Shown piece after piece: positions 14,166-22,850 of a DNA stretch of 27,095 bases. The stretch comes from DATCIH01 sp036507955 (GTDB lineage: Bacteria; Bacillota; Clostridia; Clostridiales; Clostridiaceae): positions 1-27,095 of the forward strand of contig DATCIH010000112.1 of assembly GCA_036507955.1 (NCBI GenBank). Direction: 5' to 3'. The notes under the pieces are model-generated. The model searched no databases. It was not told the origin of the DNA and worked only from the letters and a program-made list of their open reading frames with translations. Each line of letters opens with the position of its first letter. Position 1 is the first letter of the stretch. The position numbers and the translations under genes are program-made.

Positions 14166-14975
14166 CTAACTAAGGGATCCATGAGAATCTTTCACTGTAT
14201 CCTCTATAATTTTTCTATCGAATTTATCTTCTTCTGATCCATCTTTTGTAAAATATAATAAATATTCTAGATTTCCTTCCGGTCCCTTTATTGGGGAATA
14301 ATCTAAGGCTTTTATATTAAAATTATTTTTTTCCACAAAATCAACTATTGTATTTATTACCTCAATATGAACCGCGGGGTCCCTTACTACTCCTTTCTTG
14401 CCCACCTTTTCTCTACCTGCTTCAAATTGAGGCTTTATTAAAGCAACAACAGCTCCACCTATAGATAAGAGATTGCTTACTGGTAATATTATTTTTTTTA
14501 TGGATATAAAAGAAACATCTATGCTTGCAAAATCTGCTACTTCACCAATATCTTCAAATGTAAGATATCTTACATTTTTTCTTTCTATGCATACAACTCT
14601 AGGGTCAACTCTTAGCTTCCAAGCAAATTGTCCATAACCTACATCAATGGAAAAAACCTTTGAGGCACCATTTTGAAGCATACAGTCTGTAAAACCTCCT
14701 GTGGAGGCTCCTATATCAAAGCAAACCTTATTATTTAAATTAATTTGGAATTTATTAATAGCCTTTTCAAGCTTTAAGCCACCTCTGCTTACATAGGGTA
14801 GTGGGTGTCCCTTAAATTCTATTACTGAATCAATATTAACATTTTCACCACATTTATCAACCCTTTTGCCATCTACAAATATATCGCCAGCCATTATACT
14901 TCCCCTAGCCTGTTCTCTAGCTGTAAAAATACCTTTTTCAAGTAATAGTAAATCTATTCTCTTTTTGTTACTCAT
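14166..14975 (-). CDS. tlyA: TlyA/YqxC family rRNA methyltransferase (S4 domain plus FtsJ-like)
   Basis: A 269-residue protein. Residues 1-62 are an S4 RNA-binding domain (KRIDLLLLEKGIFTAREQARG...). From about residue 80 comes a Rossmann methyltransferase domain with the SAM loop CFDIGASTGGFTDCML and the SIDVSFISIK motif. Mycobacterial TlyA 2'-O-methylates 16S and 23S rRNA, but the role of the Firmicutes YqxC branch is less certain, so the substrate is inferred. AGGAG precedes the ATG. Confidence 0.93.
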   Translation of the reverse strand: MSNKKRIDLLLLEKGIFTAREQARGSIMAGDIFVDGKRVDKCGENVNIDSVIEFKGHPLPYVSRGGLKLEKAINKFQINLNNKVCFDIGASTGGFTDCMLQNGASKVFSIDVGYGQFAWKLRVDPRVVCIERKNVRYLTFEDIGEVADFASIDVSFISIKKIILPVSNLLSIGGAVVALIKPQFEAGREKVGKKGVVRDPAVHIEVINTIVDFVEKNNFNIKALDYSPIKGPEGNLEYLLYFTKDGSEEDKFDRKIIEDTVKDSHGSLS

Positions 14976-15008
14976 TTTCTACTCCTATAGTGAATTTATA
15001 TAATTATT

Positions 15009-16871
15009 CTATATTAATTTTAGGATACTCTCAACTATTCCATTTTTATCAAGGCCATATAATTTATATAGAATATTGACATCACCATGAGTTATAAACT
15101 CATCCTTAAAGCCTAAATTTGTTACCTTAACTTTATGACCCTTTATATTGATGTAATTTAATACTGCACTTCCAAAGCCACCAGAGAGTACATTATCCTC
15201 AACCGTAATTATATTTGTACATTTATTTGAGAAATAGTCGATCATATTAACATCTAAAGGCTTAATAAAGCATCCATTTACTACAGATACATTAATTCCT
15301 AAAGTCTTTAATTTGCTTTGAGCTAGCATGGCATGTTGCACCATTTTCCCCACAGCAAAAATTACTAAAGTTCCTTCTTCAACTATGATTTCCCATTTTC
15401 CTAATTGAATATTATCCATTGGATTAAGACTAATATTGCTTTGGTCCCCTCCCCTTGGATATCTAATGGCCACCGGGAAATTCTGTTTTATTGACCAGGT
15501 CAGTAGTGATTTCAAATCGTCTGTACATTTAGGGGCTACTATGGTCAAATTAGGAATATGATTTAAATAAGATAAATCAAATACACCTTGATGCGTTTCT
15601 CCATCTTCCCCAACAATTCCTGCTCTATCAATAGCAAATACAACTGGTAGCTTTTGTATACATACATCATGTAGTATTTGATCGTAAGCTCTTTGGAGAA
15701 AGGTAGAATATACTGCAAATACCGGTCTTAGGCCTTGTGATGCCATCCCAGCTGCCATAGTTACCCCGTGCTGTTCTGCAATACCCACATCGAAAAATCT
15801 ATCTTTAAAAGCCTTAGAAAACTCTGATAGGCCTGTTCCATCAGTCATGGCAGCTGTAATTCCAATCAGCTTATCATTTTCTTTTCCAAGCTCAACCATT
15901 GCCCGTCCAAAAACTGAGGAATAAGTAACAATCTGTGGAGATCGCAATTCTCCGTTAGCAGAATTGAAGGGTCCTATACCGTGGAATTTATTTGGACTTT
16001 TTTCGGCAAAATTATAGCCTTTTCCTTTTTTAGTAATAACATGTATAAACACAGGACCGTCTATTTTCTTAGCCTGTGATAGTACCTTACTTAGTTCTTT
16101 GATATTGTGTCCATCTATTGGTCCTAGATAAATAAAGCCCATATCCTCAAAAATCATGCCTGGTACAATAATTTGTTTTATTGCCCCCTTCATTTTTTCA
16201 ACAGAATTTATTAAATCCTTTCCAATTACAGGAATTTTATTTAAAGTATAGTCAAAGCCTGCTTTAAATTTATTATACTTAGGATCCACTCGTATCTTAC
16301 TTAAATATGAGGAAAGACCCCCTACATTTTTCGCAATAGACATTTGATTATCATTTAATATGACTATAAGCTTATCTTTCCTGTAGCCAGCATCGTTTAA
16401 TGCTTCAAAGGACATGCCTCCTGTGAGGGATCCATCTCCAATTACAGCAACAACCTCATAATCATCCTTATTTATATCTCTTGCCCTTGCCATACCTAAA
16501 GCTGCAGATATAGAAGTGCTACTATGACCTGTTTCGAAAAAATCATATTTGCTTTCTTCCCTTTTAGGAAAGCCACTTAAGCCACCGTAAGACCTAAGAC
16601 TATCAAACTGATTTTTTCTTCCAGTTATTATTTTATGAACATAAGCTTGATGGCCTACATCCCATATAATTTTATCATGATTTAAATCAAGTACATTATA
16701 TAAGCTTAAGGTAAGCTCTACTACTCCTAAATTAGAAGCTAAATGACCACCTGTTTTTGATACCTTTTCAATAAGAAAGTCTCTTATTTCCTTGGCAAAT
16801 AAATCTAATTCCACTAAAGTCATTTTTTTTATTTCGCCAAAGTCTTCGAACCTATCTAGTATTTCATACAT
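15009..16871 (-). CDS. dxs: 1-deoxy-D-xylulose-5-phosphate synthase
   Basis: A 620-residue thiamine diphosphate enzyme that joins pyruvate and glyceraldehyde 3-phosphate in the first step of the MEP isoprenoid pathway. Visible are the N-terminal GGHLASNLGVVELTLSLY and DVGHQAYVHKIITGR, the ThDP motif GDGSLTGGMSFEALNDAG...LNDNQMSIA, the transketolase-like pyrimidine domain (DVGIAEQHGVTMAAGMAS) with DRAGIVGEDGETHQGVFD, and the C-terminal domain (VEDNVLSGGFGSAV). Length is normal. It lies 25 bases after ispA, so the isoprenoid genes are co-expressed. Confidence 0.98.
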   Translation of the reverse strand: MYEILDRFEDFGEIKKMTLVELDLFAKEIRDFLIEKVSKTGGHLASNLGVVELTLSLYNVLDLNHDKIIWDVGHQAYVHKIITGRKNQFDSLRSYGGLSGFPKREESKYDFFETGHSSTSISAALGMARARDINKDDYEVVAVIGDGSLTGGMSFEALNDAGYRKDKLIVILNDNQMSIAKNVGGLSSYLSKIRVDPKYNKFKAGFDYTLNKIPVIGKDLINSVEKMKGAIKQIIVPGMIFEDMGFIYLGPIDGHNIKELSKVLSQAKKIDGPVFIHVITKKGKGYNFAEKSPNKFHGIGPFNSANGELRSPQIVTYSSVFGRAMVELGKENDKLIGITAAMTDGTGLSEFSKAFKDRFFDVGIAEQHGVTMAAGMASQGLRPVFAVYSTFLQRAYDQILHDVCIQKLPVVFAIDRAGIVGEDGETHQGVFDLSYLNHIPNLTIVAPKCTDDLKSLLTWSIKQNFPVAIRYPRGGDQSNISLNPMDNIQLGKWEIIVEEGTLVIFAVGKMVQHAMLAQSKLKTLGINVSVVNGCFIKPLDVNMIDYFSNKCTNIITVEDNVLSGGFGSAVLNYINIKGHKVKVTNLGFKDEFITHGDVNILYKLYGLDKNGIVESILKLI

Positions 16872-16896
16872 ACATTCATATCCTTTTTAAGTAAAA

Positions 16897-17775
16897 TTAA
16901 AATTCTCTTTTAAGTAAAAAGTCAGTAAGCTCAATTAGTTCTGATGAACCTTTACTTAAAGACAATAATAAGCTTTTACATTCCTTAGTTAATTCTTCAC
17001 ATAAATTTATACATTTACTTAGGCCAAAAACCGTAATGAAATTAGTCTTGTTGTTTTCAATGTCGCTATTAACGCTCTTCCCAAGAAGCTTGCAATCACC
17101 TACAACATTTAATATATCATCTTTAATTTGAAAGGTTAGTCCGAGTTTTTCTCCAAATTCCTTAAGTATCTCTAAATCTTTCTTTGAGGCTTTACCAATA
17201 ATCCCACCAGCCATAACTGCTGCACATATAAGAGCTCCGGTCTTCTTTTTATGCATATAATAAAGCTCCTCTAAGGATATTTGATGACCTTCGCTTTTTA
17301 TATCAACCACCTGTCCACCAATCATTCCCTCTACTCCAGAGGCTTTACTTATCAAACTTGAGGCTTCAAGATATAAAACGCCTCCACTTAAGGAACAATA
17401 AAACATAATATTCATTGCTTCATTTAATAAAGCATCCCCAGCTAGGAGTGCCATTGCTTCACCAAAAACAATGTGATTCGTTGGCATTCCTCTTCTTAAG
17501 CTGTCATTATCCATTGTGGGAAGATCATCATGTATTAGTGAATAGGTGTGAATCATCTCAATTGCACAAGCCATAGGAATTATGTCTTTGTAATCCTCCT
17601 TATATAATCTATAAACTAGTATCATAAGTAAGGGTCTAATTCTTTTCCCTCCAGCTTTAACGCTATAATCCATAGCTTCGTATATTTCCTTATTGAAACT
17701 AGCTAAATTATGTTTTTCATACATATATGAAGCTAAATAATCTTCTACATCCTTTTTAATTAGTTCTATACCCAT
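16897..17775 (-). CDS. ispA: Polyprenyl synthetase (farnesyl/geranylgeranyl diphosphate synthase)
   Basis: A 292-residue trans-prenyltransferase condensing isopentenyl diphosphate with allylic diphosphates. The first Asp-rich motif is in SLIHDDLPTMDNDSLRRG. The second reads FQIKDDILNVVGD, so its usual third Asp (DDxxD) is Asn here. GGKRIRP and the KTGALICAAV motif are present. It lies 20 bases after xseB and 25 before dxs. Product chain length cannot be settled from sequence by eye; by synteny with B. subtilis ispA, farnesyl diphosphate is the likely product. Confidence 0.95.
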   Translation of the reverse strand: MGIELIKKDVEDYLASYMYEKHNLASFNKEIYEAMDYSVKAGGKRIRPLLMILVYRLYKEDYKDIIPMACAIEMIHTYSLIHDDLPTMDNDSLRRGMPTNHIVFGEAMALLAGDALLNEAMNIMFYCSLSGGVLYLEASSLISKASGVEGMIGGQVVDIKSEGHQISLEELYYMHKKKTGALICAAVMAGGIIGKASKKDLEILKEFGEKLGLTFQIKDDILNVVGDCKLLGKSVNSDIENNKTNFITVFGLSKCINLCEELTKECKSLLLSLSKGSSELIELTDFLLKREF

Positions 17776-17795
17776 TTATTTTCCTTTCCTTTATC

Positions 17796-18017
17796 CTAAG
17801 ATAAATTGCTCTCAAAATCCACCAGCTCACCTTCATTTAATAAGCTAACCTTTCCTTCTGCATCAGATAGCTGCTTATAAAGGCGACTGCAAAGCTTTAT
17901 GCCTTCTTCATAGCTATTTAAGCTCTCCTCTAAAAGCATATCTCCAGCTTCCATTTTGCTTACTATATCATCTAGTTTTTTAAGTAGTTCATCATAGCCC
18001 TCATTCTTTTTAGCCAT
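17796..18017 (-). CDS. xseB: Exodeoxyribonuclease VII small subunit
   Basis: A 73-residue, mostly helical protein with the family core YDELLKKLDDIVSKMEAGDMLLEESLNSYEEGIKLC. It binds XseA in multiple copies to form ExoVII, which degrades single-stranded DNA into oligonucleotides. Its ATG shares a base with the stop of xseA (TAATG), and GAGG lies seven bases before it, so it is translationally coupled. Confidence 0.97.
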   Translation of the reverse strand: MAKKNEGYDELLKKLDDIVSKMEAGDMLLEESLNSYEEGIKLCSRLYKQLSDAEGKVSLLNEGELVDFESNLS

Positions 18018-19222
18018 TATATTACCTCCTTACCTGCAAAAGTTCCTACTACCATGCCATCCCTTAAGCTTATTTTGATTTTTCCTTCCTTAAGAAGTTC
18101 TTTCTTTTCTTTTATTAGCTTATTATTTTCATCTGTTATTATGGCATAGCCTCTATTTAGCACCTTTAATGGATTTTGTGCTTCTAATAGTTCTCTCTTA
18201 CCTATAAGCTTTTCCTTAGCAACGGAAAGCTTAAGATAAATTGCCCTGTTAAGCTTTTCCTTAGCTAAATCCAAGCCTTTATATTGATTAGCTATATATG
18301 CTTCTGGTCCTAAGTGGAGTAGATTTTTTTTAATATAGTCTAAATATTTATATCTATTAATTATATCCTTATCTATAAGCTCCATTAATTTCTTTTTTGT
18401 ATTAAGTAGCTTATAATTGGCTTCATCCAAACTAAAGGCTGCGAGTTCAGCCGCGGCTGATGGAGTTGGCGCTCTTCTATCTGAAACAAAATCCACTAAA
18501 GTAAAGTCTGTTTCATGGCCTACACCGGTTATTATTGGTATTTTTGAATCATATACAGCTTGTGCTACCTCTTCTTCATTAAAAGACCATAGTTCCTCTA
18601 TGGAGCCGCCTCCTCTAGCTAATATTATCAAATCAATATCCTCTCGCATATTTAATTCCTTAATACCCTTAATTATATCCTTACTAGCTCCTATCCCCTG
18701 AACTAAAGAAGGATATATAATTAAATTTATACCTTTATTTCTTCTATGTATAACATTTATTATATCTTTAACCGCGGCTCCTGTTGCAGAAGTTATAACT
18801 CCTATATTATTTACATAAGTAGGTATTGGTTTCTTGTGAAGGTCATCAAAATATCCTAAGCCCTCTAGCTTGCTTTTAAGCTTTAGATATTTTAAATAAA
18901 GATCACCTAAGCCTTCCTGGTTCATTTCATCGCAGTAGAGCTGATAGCTGCCTTCCTTAAGGTATACAGATACCCTACCTTTCACAACTACCTTCATACC
19001 GTTTTCTGGGAAGAATTTCAATTCTTCTGCCTTTGATTTAAACATGACACAATTGATTTTAGAGGTATCATCCTTAAGGGAAAAATACATGTGTCCACTA
19101 TTATGACTTTTATAATTTGAAATTTCTCCTGTTACATTAGCATTATTTAAAACAAAATCATTGTCTATATTTTTCTTAATATAATTGTTAAGTAAAGATA
19201 CTGAGAGAGTTTTAAGGTACAT
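18017..19222 (-). CDS. xseA: Exodeoxyribonuclease VII large subunit
   Basis: The 401-residue catalytic subunit of ExoVII. An N-terminal OB fold (NANVTGEISNYKSHNSGHMYFSLKD through VKGRVSVYLKEGSYQLY, residues 25-105) precedes the nuclease domain with IGVITSATGAAVKDIINVIHRR, LARGGGSIEELWSFNEE and GVGHETDFTLVDFVSDRRAPTPSAAAE. A coiled-coil region and the short C-terminal LNRGYAIITD segment follow. The start abuts the folD stop codon (TAA then ATG). Confidence 0.97.
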   Translation of the reverse strand: MYLKTLSVSLLNNYIKKNIDNDFVLNNANVTGEISNYKSHNSGHMYFSLKDDTSKINCVMFKSKAEELKFFPENGMKVVVKGRVSVYLKEGSYQLYCDEMNQEGLGDLYLKYLKLKSKLEGLGYFDDLHKKPIPTYVNNIGVITSATGAAVKDIINVIHRRNKGINLIIYPSLVQGIGASKDIIKGIKELNMREDIDLIILARGGGSIEELWSFNEEEVAQAVYDSKIPIITGVGHETDFTLVDFVSDRRAPTPSAAAELAAFSLDEANYKLLNTKKKLMELIDKDIINRYKYLDYIKKNLLHLGPEAYIANQYKGLDLAKEKLNRAIYLKLSVAKEKLIGKRELLEAQNPLKVLNRGYAIITDENNKLIKEKKELLKEGKIKISLRDGMVVGTFAGKEVI

Positions 19223-20059
19223 TTATTTCATCGCCTCACAGGTATTTTGTATAAGCATTACTGTAGTAACTGGGCCTACACCACCAGGTACTGGTGTAAG
19301 GTAAGCTGCTTTATCTAATACATCTTCATAAAAAACATCCCCTAATATCTTGCCATCAACATAAGTGGTACCTACATCAATAACTATTGCCCCATCCTTT
19401 ACAAAATCAGCTGTTACAAAGGAAGGTTTACCAATAGCGACAATTAGAATATCTCCACTCCTGCAAACTTCTTTAAGATTTTTAGTTTTTGAATGACATA
19501 TAGTAACCGTGGCATTTTCCTTTAATAAAAGCTGAGCTACTGGCTTTCCTACAATATTACTTCTACCTATTATTACCGCATGCATGCCGGCCATGCTGCC
19601 TATGGTTGTTTTTATTATTTCTATTATAGCCTTTGGGGTACAGGGAACAAAAGAAGCATCTCCCTTATAAAACTTACCTGTATTAATATCTGTAAGTGCA
19701 TCTACATCCTTCTCAAAAGATATGGATGAAGTTATCTTTTTTTCATTTAAATGCTTAGGAAGCGGCACTTGCATTATTATACCATCTATAGTCTCATCCT
19801 TATTTAAAGCCTCTATACGGTCTATTAGTTCCTTTTCTGATATGTCTATAGGTAAAGCTATATCTAATCTTTTAACTCCAAGCTCATTACATAGCTTAGT
19901 TTGACTTTTAATATAATTTTCTGAGCCACCATCATTCCCAACTAAGATTCCTGCTAAGCAAGGAGATCTAAGGCCCATTTCCTTTCTTTTTACAATAAAT
20001 TCCCTTATCTTTTCCTTATGCTCTGCTGCAATAACTTTTCCATCTATTTTTATTCCCAA
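19223..20059 (-). CDS. folD: Bifunctional methylene-tetrahydrofolate dehydrogenase/cyclohydrolase
   Basis: A protein of about 278 residues that interconverts 5,10-methylene-THF and 10-formyl-THF with NADP. Motifs include the catalytic region NYIKSQTKLCNELGV, IIMQVPLPKHLN, VPCTPKAIIEII, the nucleotide-binding GRSNIVGKPVAQLLL and PVPGGVGPVTTVMLIQNT. The start codon is ambiguous. An in-frame TTG at 20057-20059 gives MGIKIDGKVIA, matching the usual family N-terminus. TTG at 20069-20071 or GTG at 20066-20068 would add four or three residues. AGAGG and GGTGGGG both lie close by. It starts right after nusB. Confidence 0.95.
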   Translation of the reverse strand: MGIKIDGKVIAAEHKEKIREFIVKRKEMGLRSPCLAGILVGNDGGSENYIKSQTKLCNELGVKRLDIALPIDISEKELIDRIEALNKDETIDGIIMQVPLPKHLNEKKITSSISFEKDVDALTDINTGKFYKGDASFVPCTPKAIIEIIKTTIGSMAGMHAVIIGRSNIVGKPVAQLLLKENATVTICHSKTKNLKEVCRSGDILIVAIGKPSFVTADFVKDGAIVIDVGTTYVDGKILGDVFYEDVLDKAAYLTPVPGGVGPVTTVMLIQNTCEAMK

Positions 20060-20074
20060 TCTCCCCACCAACCT

Positions 20075-20500
20075 CTATATATTTTTCGGGATATTAGCTT
20101 TTTCAATAGAAATATTTGCCAAAACTCCATTGATGAAAGCCGCGGATTTTTCTTCAGAATATTTTTTAGCAAGTTCAATGCCCTCGTTAATTATTACTGT
20201 ATCTGGTATTTCTTCAGCAAAAATTATTTCACAGGTACAGAGTCTAAGTATTGCTATATTTATCTTTGATAATCGATTTAATTTCCATTTTACAAGATAT
20301 TTATCTATTATAGTATCAATATATGGCATATTTTCTACAGTGCCTTGAAGGGTTTTAGTAATATAGTCAATATCTAACCCCTTAATATCAGAAGCCTCTC
20401 CCTCTATCAAATTTTCAAGTAAGACTTTATAATCTTCCTTATTAATGGACATCTCAAAAAGTAATTTCATTACAGTCTCTCTAGATTTTCTTCTGTTCAT
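20075..20500 (-). CDS. nusB: Transcription antitermination factor NusB
   Basis: A 141-residue all-helical protein that, with NusE (S10), recognises boxA RNA and allows antitermination of rRNA transcripts. The N-terminal RKSRETVMKLLFEMS and the C-terminal helices (IPDTVIINEGIELAKKYSEEKSAAFINGVLANI) are diagnostic. AAGGAGG lies seven bases before the ATG. It is the first gene after the terminator of the spoIIIA/yqhY unit, so the housekeeping operon through recN should begin here. Confidence 0.97.
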   Translation of the reverse strand: MNRRKSRETVMKLLFEMSINKEDYKVLLENLIEGEASDIKGLDIDYITKTLQGTVENMPYIDTIIDKYLVKWKLNRLSKINIAILRLCTCEIIFAEEIPDTVIINEGIELAKKYSEEKSAAFINGVLANISIEKANIPKNI

Positions 20501-20568
20501 CTATTTTCCTCCTTAGGTAGACATCTTAATTATTATCATCTTTATTGTAATTATACATTTATAAGTTC

Positions 20569-20597
20569 ATTATACAGTTTAATTTTATAAAACGAAA
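20569..20597 (-). promoter_or_regulatory. Candidate sigma-A promoter of nusB operon
   Basis: A consensus TATAAT (20569-20574, minus strand) with a weak TTTCGT -35 at 17-base spacing, in the gap after the yqhY terminator and about 70 bases before nusB. Confidence 0.45.
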
Positions 20598-20638
20598 GCT
20601 TTATATGGAAGGTAACCGTAACATCTAACAAAAAACAA

Positions 20639-20664
20639 AAAAACTCTTCATACGAAGAGTTTTT
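20639..20664 (-). terminator. Terminator after the yqhY gene (end of spoIIIA unit)
   Basis: AAAAACTCTTC and its complement GAAGAGTTTTT form an 11-bp stem with a 4-base loop, followed on the minus strand by a T-rich tract. Confidence 0.9.
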
Positions 20665-20674
20665 AATAAGTAAT

Positions 20675-21067
20675 TTATATTTCTTTATTTTCTTCTTCTT
20701 TTTCTTCCGTTACAAACACTACATTTTGTACATGAATATTAACCTCTGATACAACAAGTCCAGTCATAAGCTCTACAGCTTTCTTTACGTTATCTTGAAC
20801 TTGCATAGCTACTTCTGGAATTTTAATTCCGTACTCTACTGCAAGATATAAATCTATAGTCGCGCTATTTTCTCCTACTGTAACCTTAACACCCTTTGAC
20901 ATATTTCTTTTGCCTCTAAGTATCTCAGCTATCCCACCTACTAAACTGGCGCTCATTCCAATAACACCTTTAACTTCAGCGGCAGCAAGACCTGCAATTA
21001 CACATACTACATCATCTGATATCTTAACAATTCCTAAGTCAATCTCTTTTTTTATTTCTTCATCCAT
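20675..21067 (-). CDS. yqhY: Asp23/Gls24 family protein (YqhY-like)
   Basis: A 130-residue protein of the Asp23 envelope-stress family. Hallmarks are GIVKISDDVVCVIAGLAAAEVKGVIGMSASLVGGI in the first half and the VKVTVGENSATIDLYLAVEYGIKIPEVAMQVQDNVKKAVE segment in the second, with an acidic C-terminus. In B. subtilis yqhY sits with accBC and has been linked to control of acetyl-CoA carboxylase; here no accBC genes are present. The start is the ATG at 21065-21067, with GGGGG seven bases upstream. An extended -10 promoter at 21115-21143 suggests expression independent of the sporulation operon ahead of it. Confidence 0.93.
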   Translation of the reverse strand: MDEEIKKEIDLGIVKISDDVVCVIAGLAAAEVKGVIGMSASLVGGIAEILRGKRNMSKGVKVTVGENSATIDLYLAVEYGIKIPEVAMQVQDNVKKAVELMTGLVVSEVNIHVQNVVFVTEEKEEENKEI

Positions 21068-21114
21068 TACTTTACCCCCTAAGTTAATTTGCTTCATGGA
21101 AGCTTTCCTCAATC

Positions 21115-21143
21115 ATTATATCAAATATAGCTTTTTAATACAA
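21115..21143 (-). promoter_or_regulatory. Candidate vegetative promoter of yqhY
   Basis: On the minus strand TTGTAT, 17 bases, TATAAT with an extended TGA before the -10 (TGATATAAT). The -35 begins immediately after the spoIIIAH stop codon. A sigma-A promoter here would let a housekeeping gene escape sporulation-only control. Confidence 0.6.
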
Positions 21144-21647
21144 TTATTGTTTGGCATTTATTTCTACGTTATTCATTTTTGTAACGTCCATAACTGTACT
21201 TTGTATCTCTTTACTTTGCTTATCTGTTAGCGCTTTAACCAATACAGTAACCACAACCTTATCATCTTCAATTGTACATACTGTATCAGTATATCCCTTC
21301 ATCTTTAAAAGACTTTCGATTTTAGTTGAATTATTCTTTTGAACTACCATTGCTGCATATTGGTTTGAGGCATTATCTTTACTTTCCTTTGAGACATTCT
21401 TGTCATCAATTATTGTCTGTAGCTGTTGAAGTACTTGAGTTATGCTGTGATCTCTAGATAATCTAACCTCGCTAAATATGCTGGTCGTAGTAGTTTTTGC
21501 AGTATTATCCGTGGTTGATACAGCATTTTTCCCTGAAGTGTCACTCCCATTTACATAAAATGGACTATTCAGTTTGGTAGCCAAAACCCCTGCGCAGACA
21601 ATTAGCACCAACAATACTACAATAATACCCATTTGTTTTTTATCCAT
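21144..21647 (-). CDS. spoIIIAH: Stage III sporulation protein AH
   Basis: A 167-residue bitopic membrane protein. Residues 4-24 are a membrane anchor (MGIIVVLLVLIVCAGVLAT). A Ser/Thr/Asp-rich linker follows, and then a YscJ/FliF-like ring-building domain (SRDHSITQVLQQLQTIIDDKNVS to the end). From the mother cell it meets SpoIIQ (or its clostridial substitute) to form the intercellular channel. The start is taken as the ATG at 21645-21647 because GGGGG is seven bases from it; earlier in-frame starts are too close to that site. Confidence 0.95.
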   Translation of the reverse strand: MDKKQMGIIVVLLVLIVCAGVLATKLNSPFYVNGSDTSGKNAVSTTDNTAKTTTTSIFSEVRLSRDHSITQVLQQLQTIIDDKNVSKESKDNASNQYAAMVVQKNNSTKIESLLKMKGYTDTVCTIEDDKVVVTVLVKALTDKQSKEIQSTVMDVTKMNNVEINAKQ

Positions 21648-21683
21648 TTTCATACCCCCTATCACCTTTAATTAAATTATATG

Positions 21684-22274
21684 CTATTTTTTCATCGGAT
21701 ATACATTCACTTTATCATCTGTCATACCAAAAAGAGAAGTAACTGCTTGAATTATTTGAAGTCTTATACCTTCATCATTAGCTCCTTGTGCTGCAATGAC
21801 CACCCCTGAAATCCTTGGGTAATATTTTTTTATTATAAGTGGAGAAGTTGAGCCATTATCATCGTTGGTTACTACAATAGTACTGCCATCCGTATCGGTT
21901 GTATTGACACTACTTGAACCCTGCATATCCTTTTGATTGGTTTCACTTTTAGAAGTATTGCTATTTACCGCTGGTACCTGTTCTTCACTGCTATCTATGT
22001 GAAGCATAACATCAACATTTCCTACTCCTGCAATTTCCTCTAATATACTAACCAATTCATTTTTTTTACTGTTCTCATAATTTAATATGCTACTATCTAC
22101 ACTAGTAGAATCACTATTATTATTATTTACTACTTTATTTGTTTTAGTAGTATCATTAAAAACTCCCGCACCAAGGACAATCAATATACCTACTAAAGCT
22201 AGAATAAATAAATTACCAACGTTTTTACTCTTTAGCTTATCTTCTAGAATACTTTTAAGTTTTTTAAAATCCAA
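21684..22274 (-). CDS. spoIIIAG: Stage III sporulation protein AG
   Basis: A 196-residue protein with a single membrane segment (residues 20-38, NLFILALVGILIVLGAGVF). A low-complexity Asn/Ser/Thr/Asp-rich linker precedes a C-terminal ring-building domain (YENSKKNELVSILEEIAGVGNVDVMLHI and YYPRISGVVIAAQGANDEGIRLQI). In B. subtilis SpoIIIAG forms a large ring in the channel. The start is a TTG at 22272-22274, eight bases after AGGAGG. A second Thr/Ser/Asp-rich insert (about residues 108-145) interrupts the domain, as is common in this family. Confidence 0.95.
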   Translation of the reverse strand: MDFKKLKSILEDKLKSKNVGNLFILALVGILIVLGAGVFNDTTKTNKVVNNNNSDSTSVDSSILNYENSKKNELVSILEEIAGVGNVDVMLHIDSSEEQVPAVNSNTSKSETNQKDMQGSSSVNTTDTDGSTIVVTNDDNGSTSPLIIKKYYPRISGVVIAAQGANDEGIRLQIIQAVTSLFGMTDDKVNVYPMKK

Positions 22275-22286
22275 CTTGATGACCTC

Positions 22287-22838
22287 CTAACCAGTTCTAT
22301 AAACCTTTATAATACTTTGAGCTATGCTGTAATTGCTATATATTAGCTCTTTTATATCACGACTTATGCTGTCATCTGCTTCCTTTTCCTTATCGATTAT
22401 CACCGCCTTTTTTGAATTTTTATCAAAATAAGAAACCGTAATTCCCTCAATCGAAACTATTTTACTGGTCTTATCATATTTAACTACAGCCCCAACATCA
22501 AAATCTCCGCTAGGATATTTAATAATTAAAGATTGTTTTAGACTATTTTCCAAATTACTTTGAAATAGACTTAAAGTTTTTTCTGTGCTATCATCAGCAT
22601 TTACAGTATTCCCATCACTTATAGGGATATATTTATTTATAGTACTTTCCATCTTGTTTATATTAAAGCCAGCAGCATACAAATTTATTATTGGCCTAAT
22701 TAGTATCAATACAAGTATTAACCCAAGTACAAATTTAGCATACTTTTTTTGATTATTATCAGGTAATATCATCTCAACAATTATGATAAAAATTATTGCT
22801 GAGGTAATACTCACTATATAGGTTTTAAATACCTCCAT
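22287..22838 (-). CDS. spoIIIAF: Stage III sporulation protein AF
   Basis: A 183-residue protein with two N-terminal membrane helices (residues 5-25 and 34-54, ending RPIINLYAAG) and an extramembrane C-terminal domain (from about residue 85) containing VGAVVKYDKTSKIVSIEGITVSYF. The family is predicted to contribute a further ring element to the SpoIIIA channel. GGAGG lies eight bases before the ATG. It is followed by spoIIIAG after 12 bases. Confidence 0.94.
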   Translation of the reverse strand: MEVFKTYIVSITSAIIFIIIVEMILPDNNQKKYAKFVLGLILVLILIRPIINLYAAGFNINKMESTINKYIPISDGNTVNADDSTEKTLSLFQSNLENSLKQSLIIKYPSGDFDVGAVVKYDKTSKIVSIEGITVSYFDKNSKKAVIIDKEKEADDSISRDIKELIYSNYSIAQSIIKVYRTG

Positions 22839-22850
22839 TTGGATCCTCCT

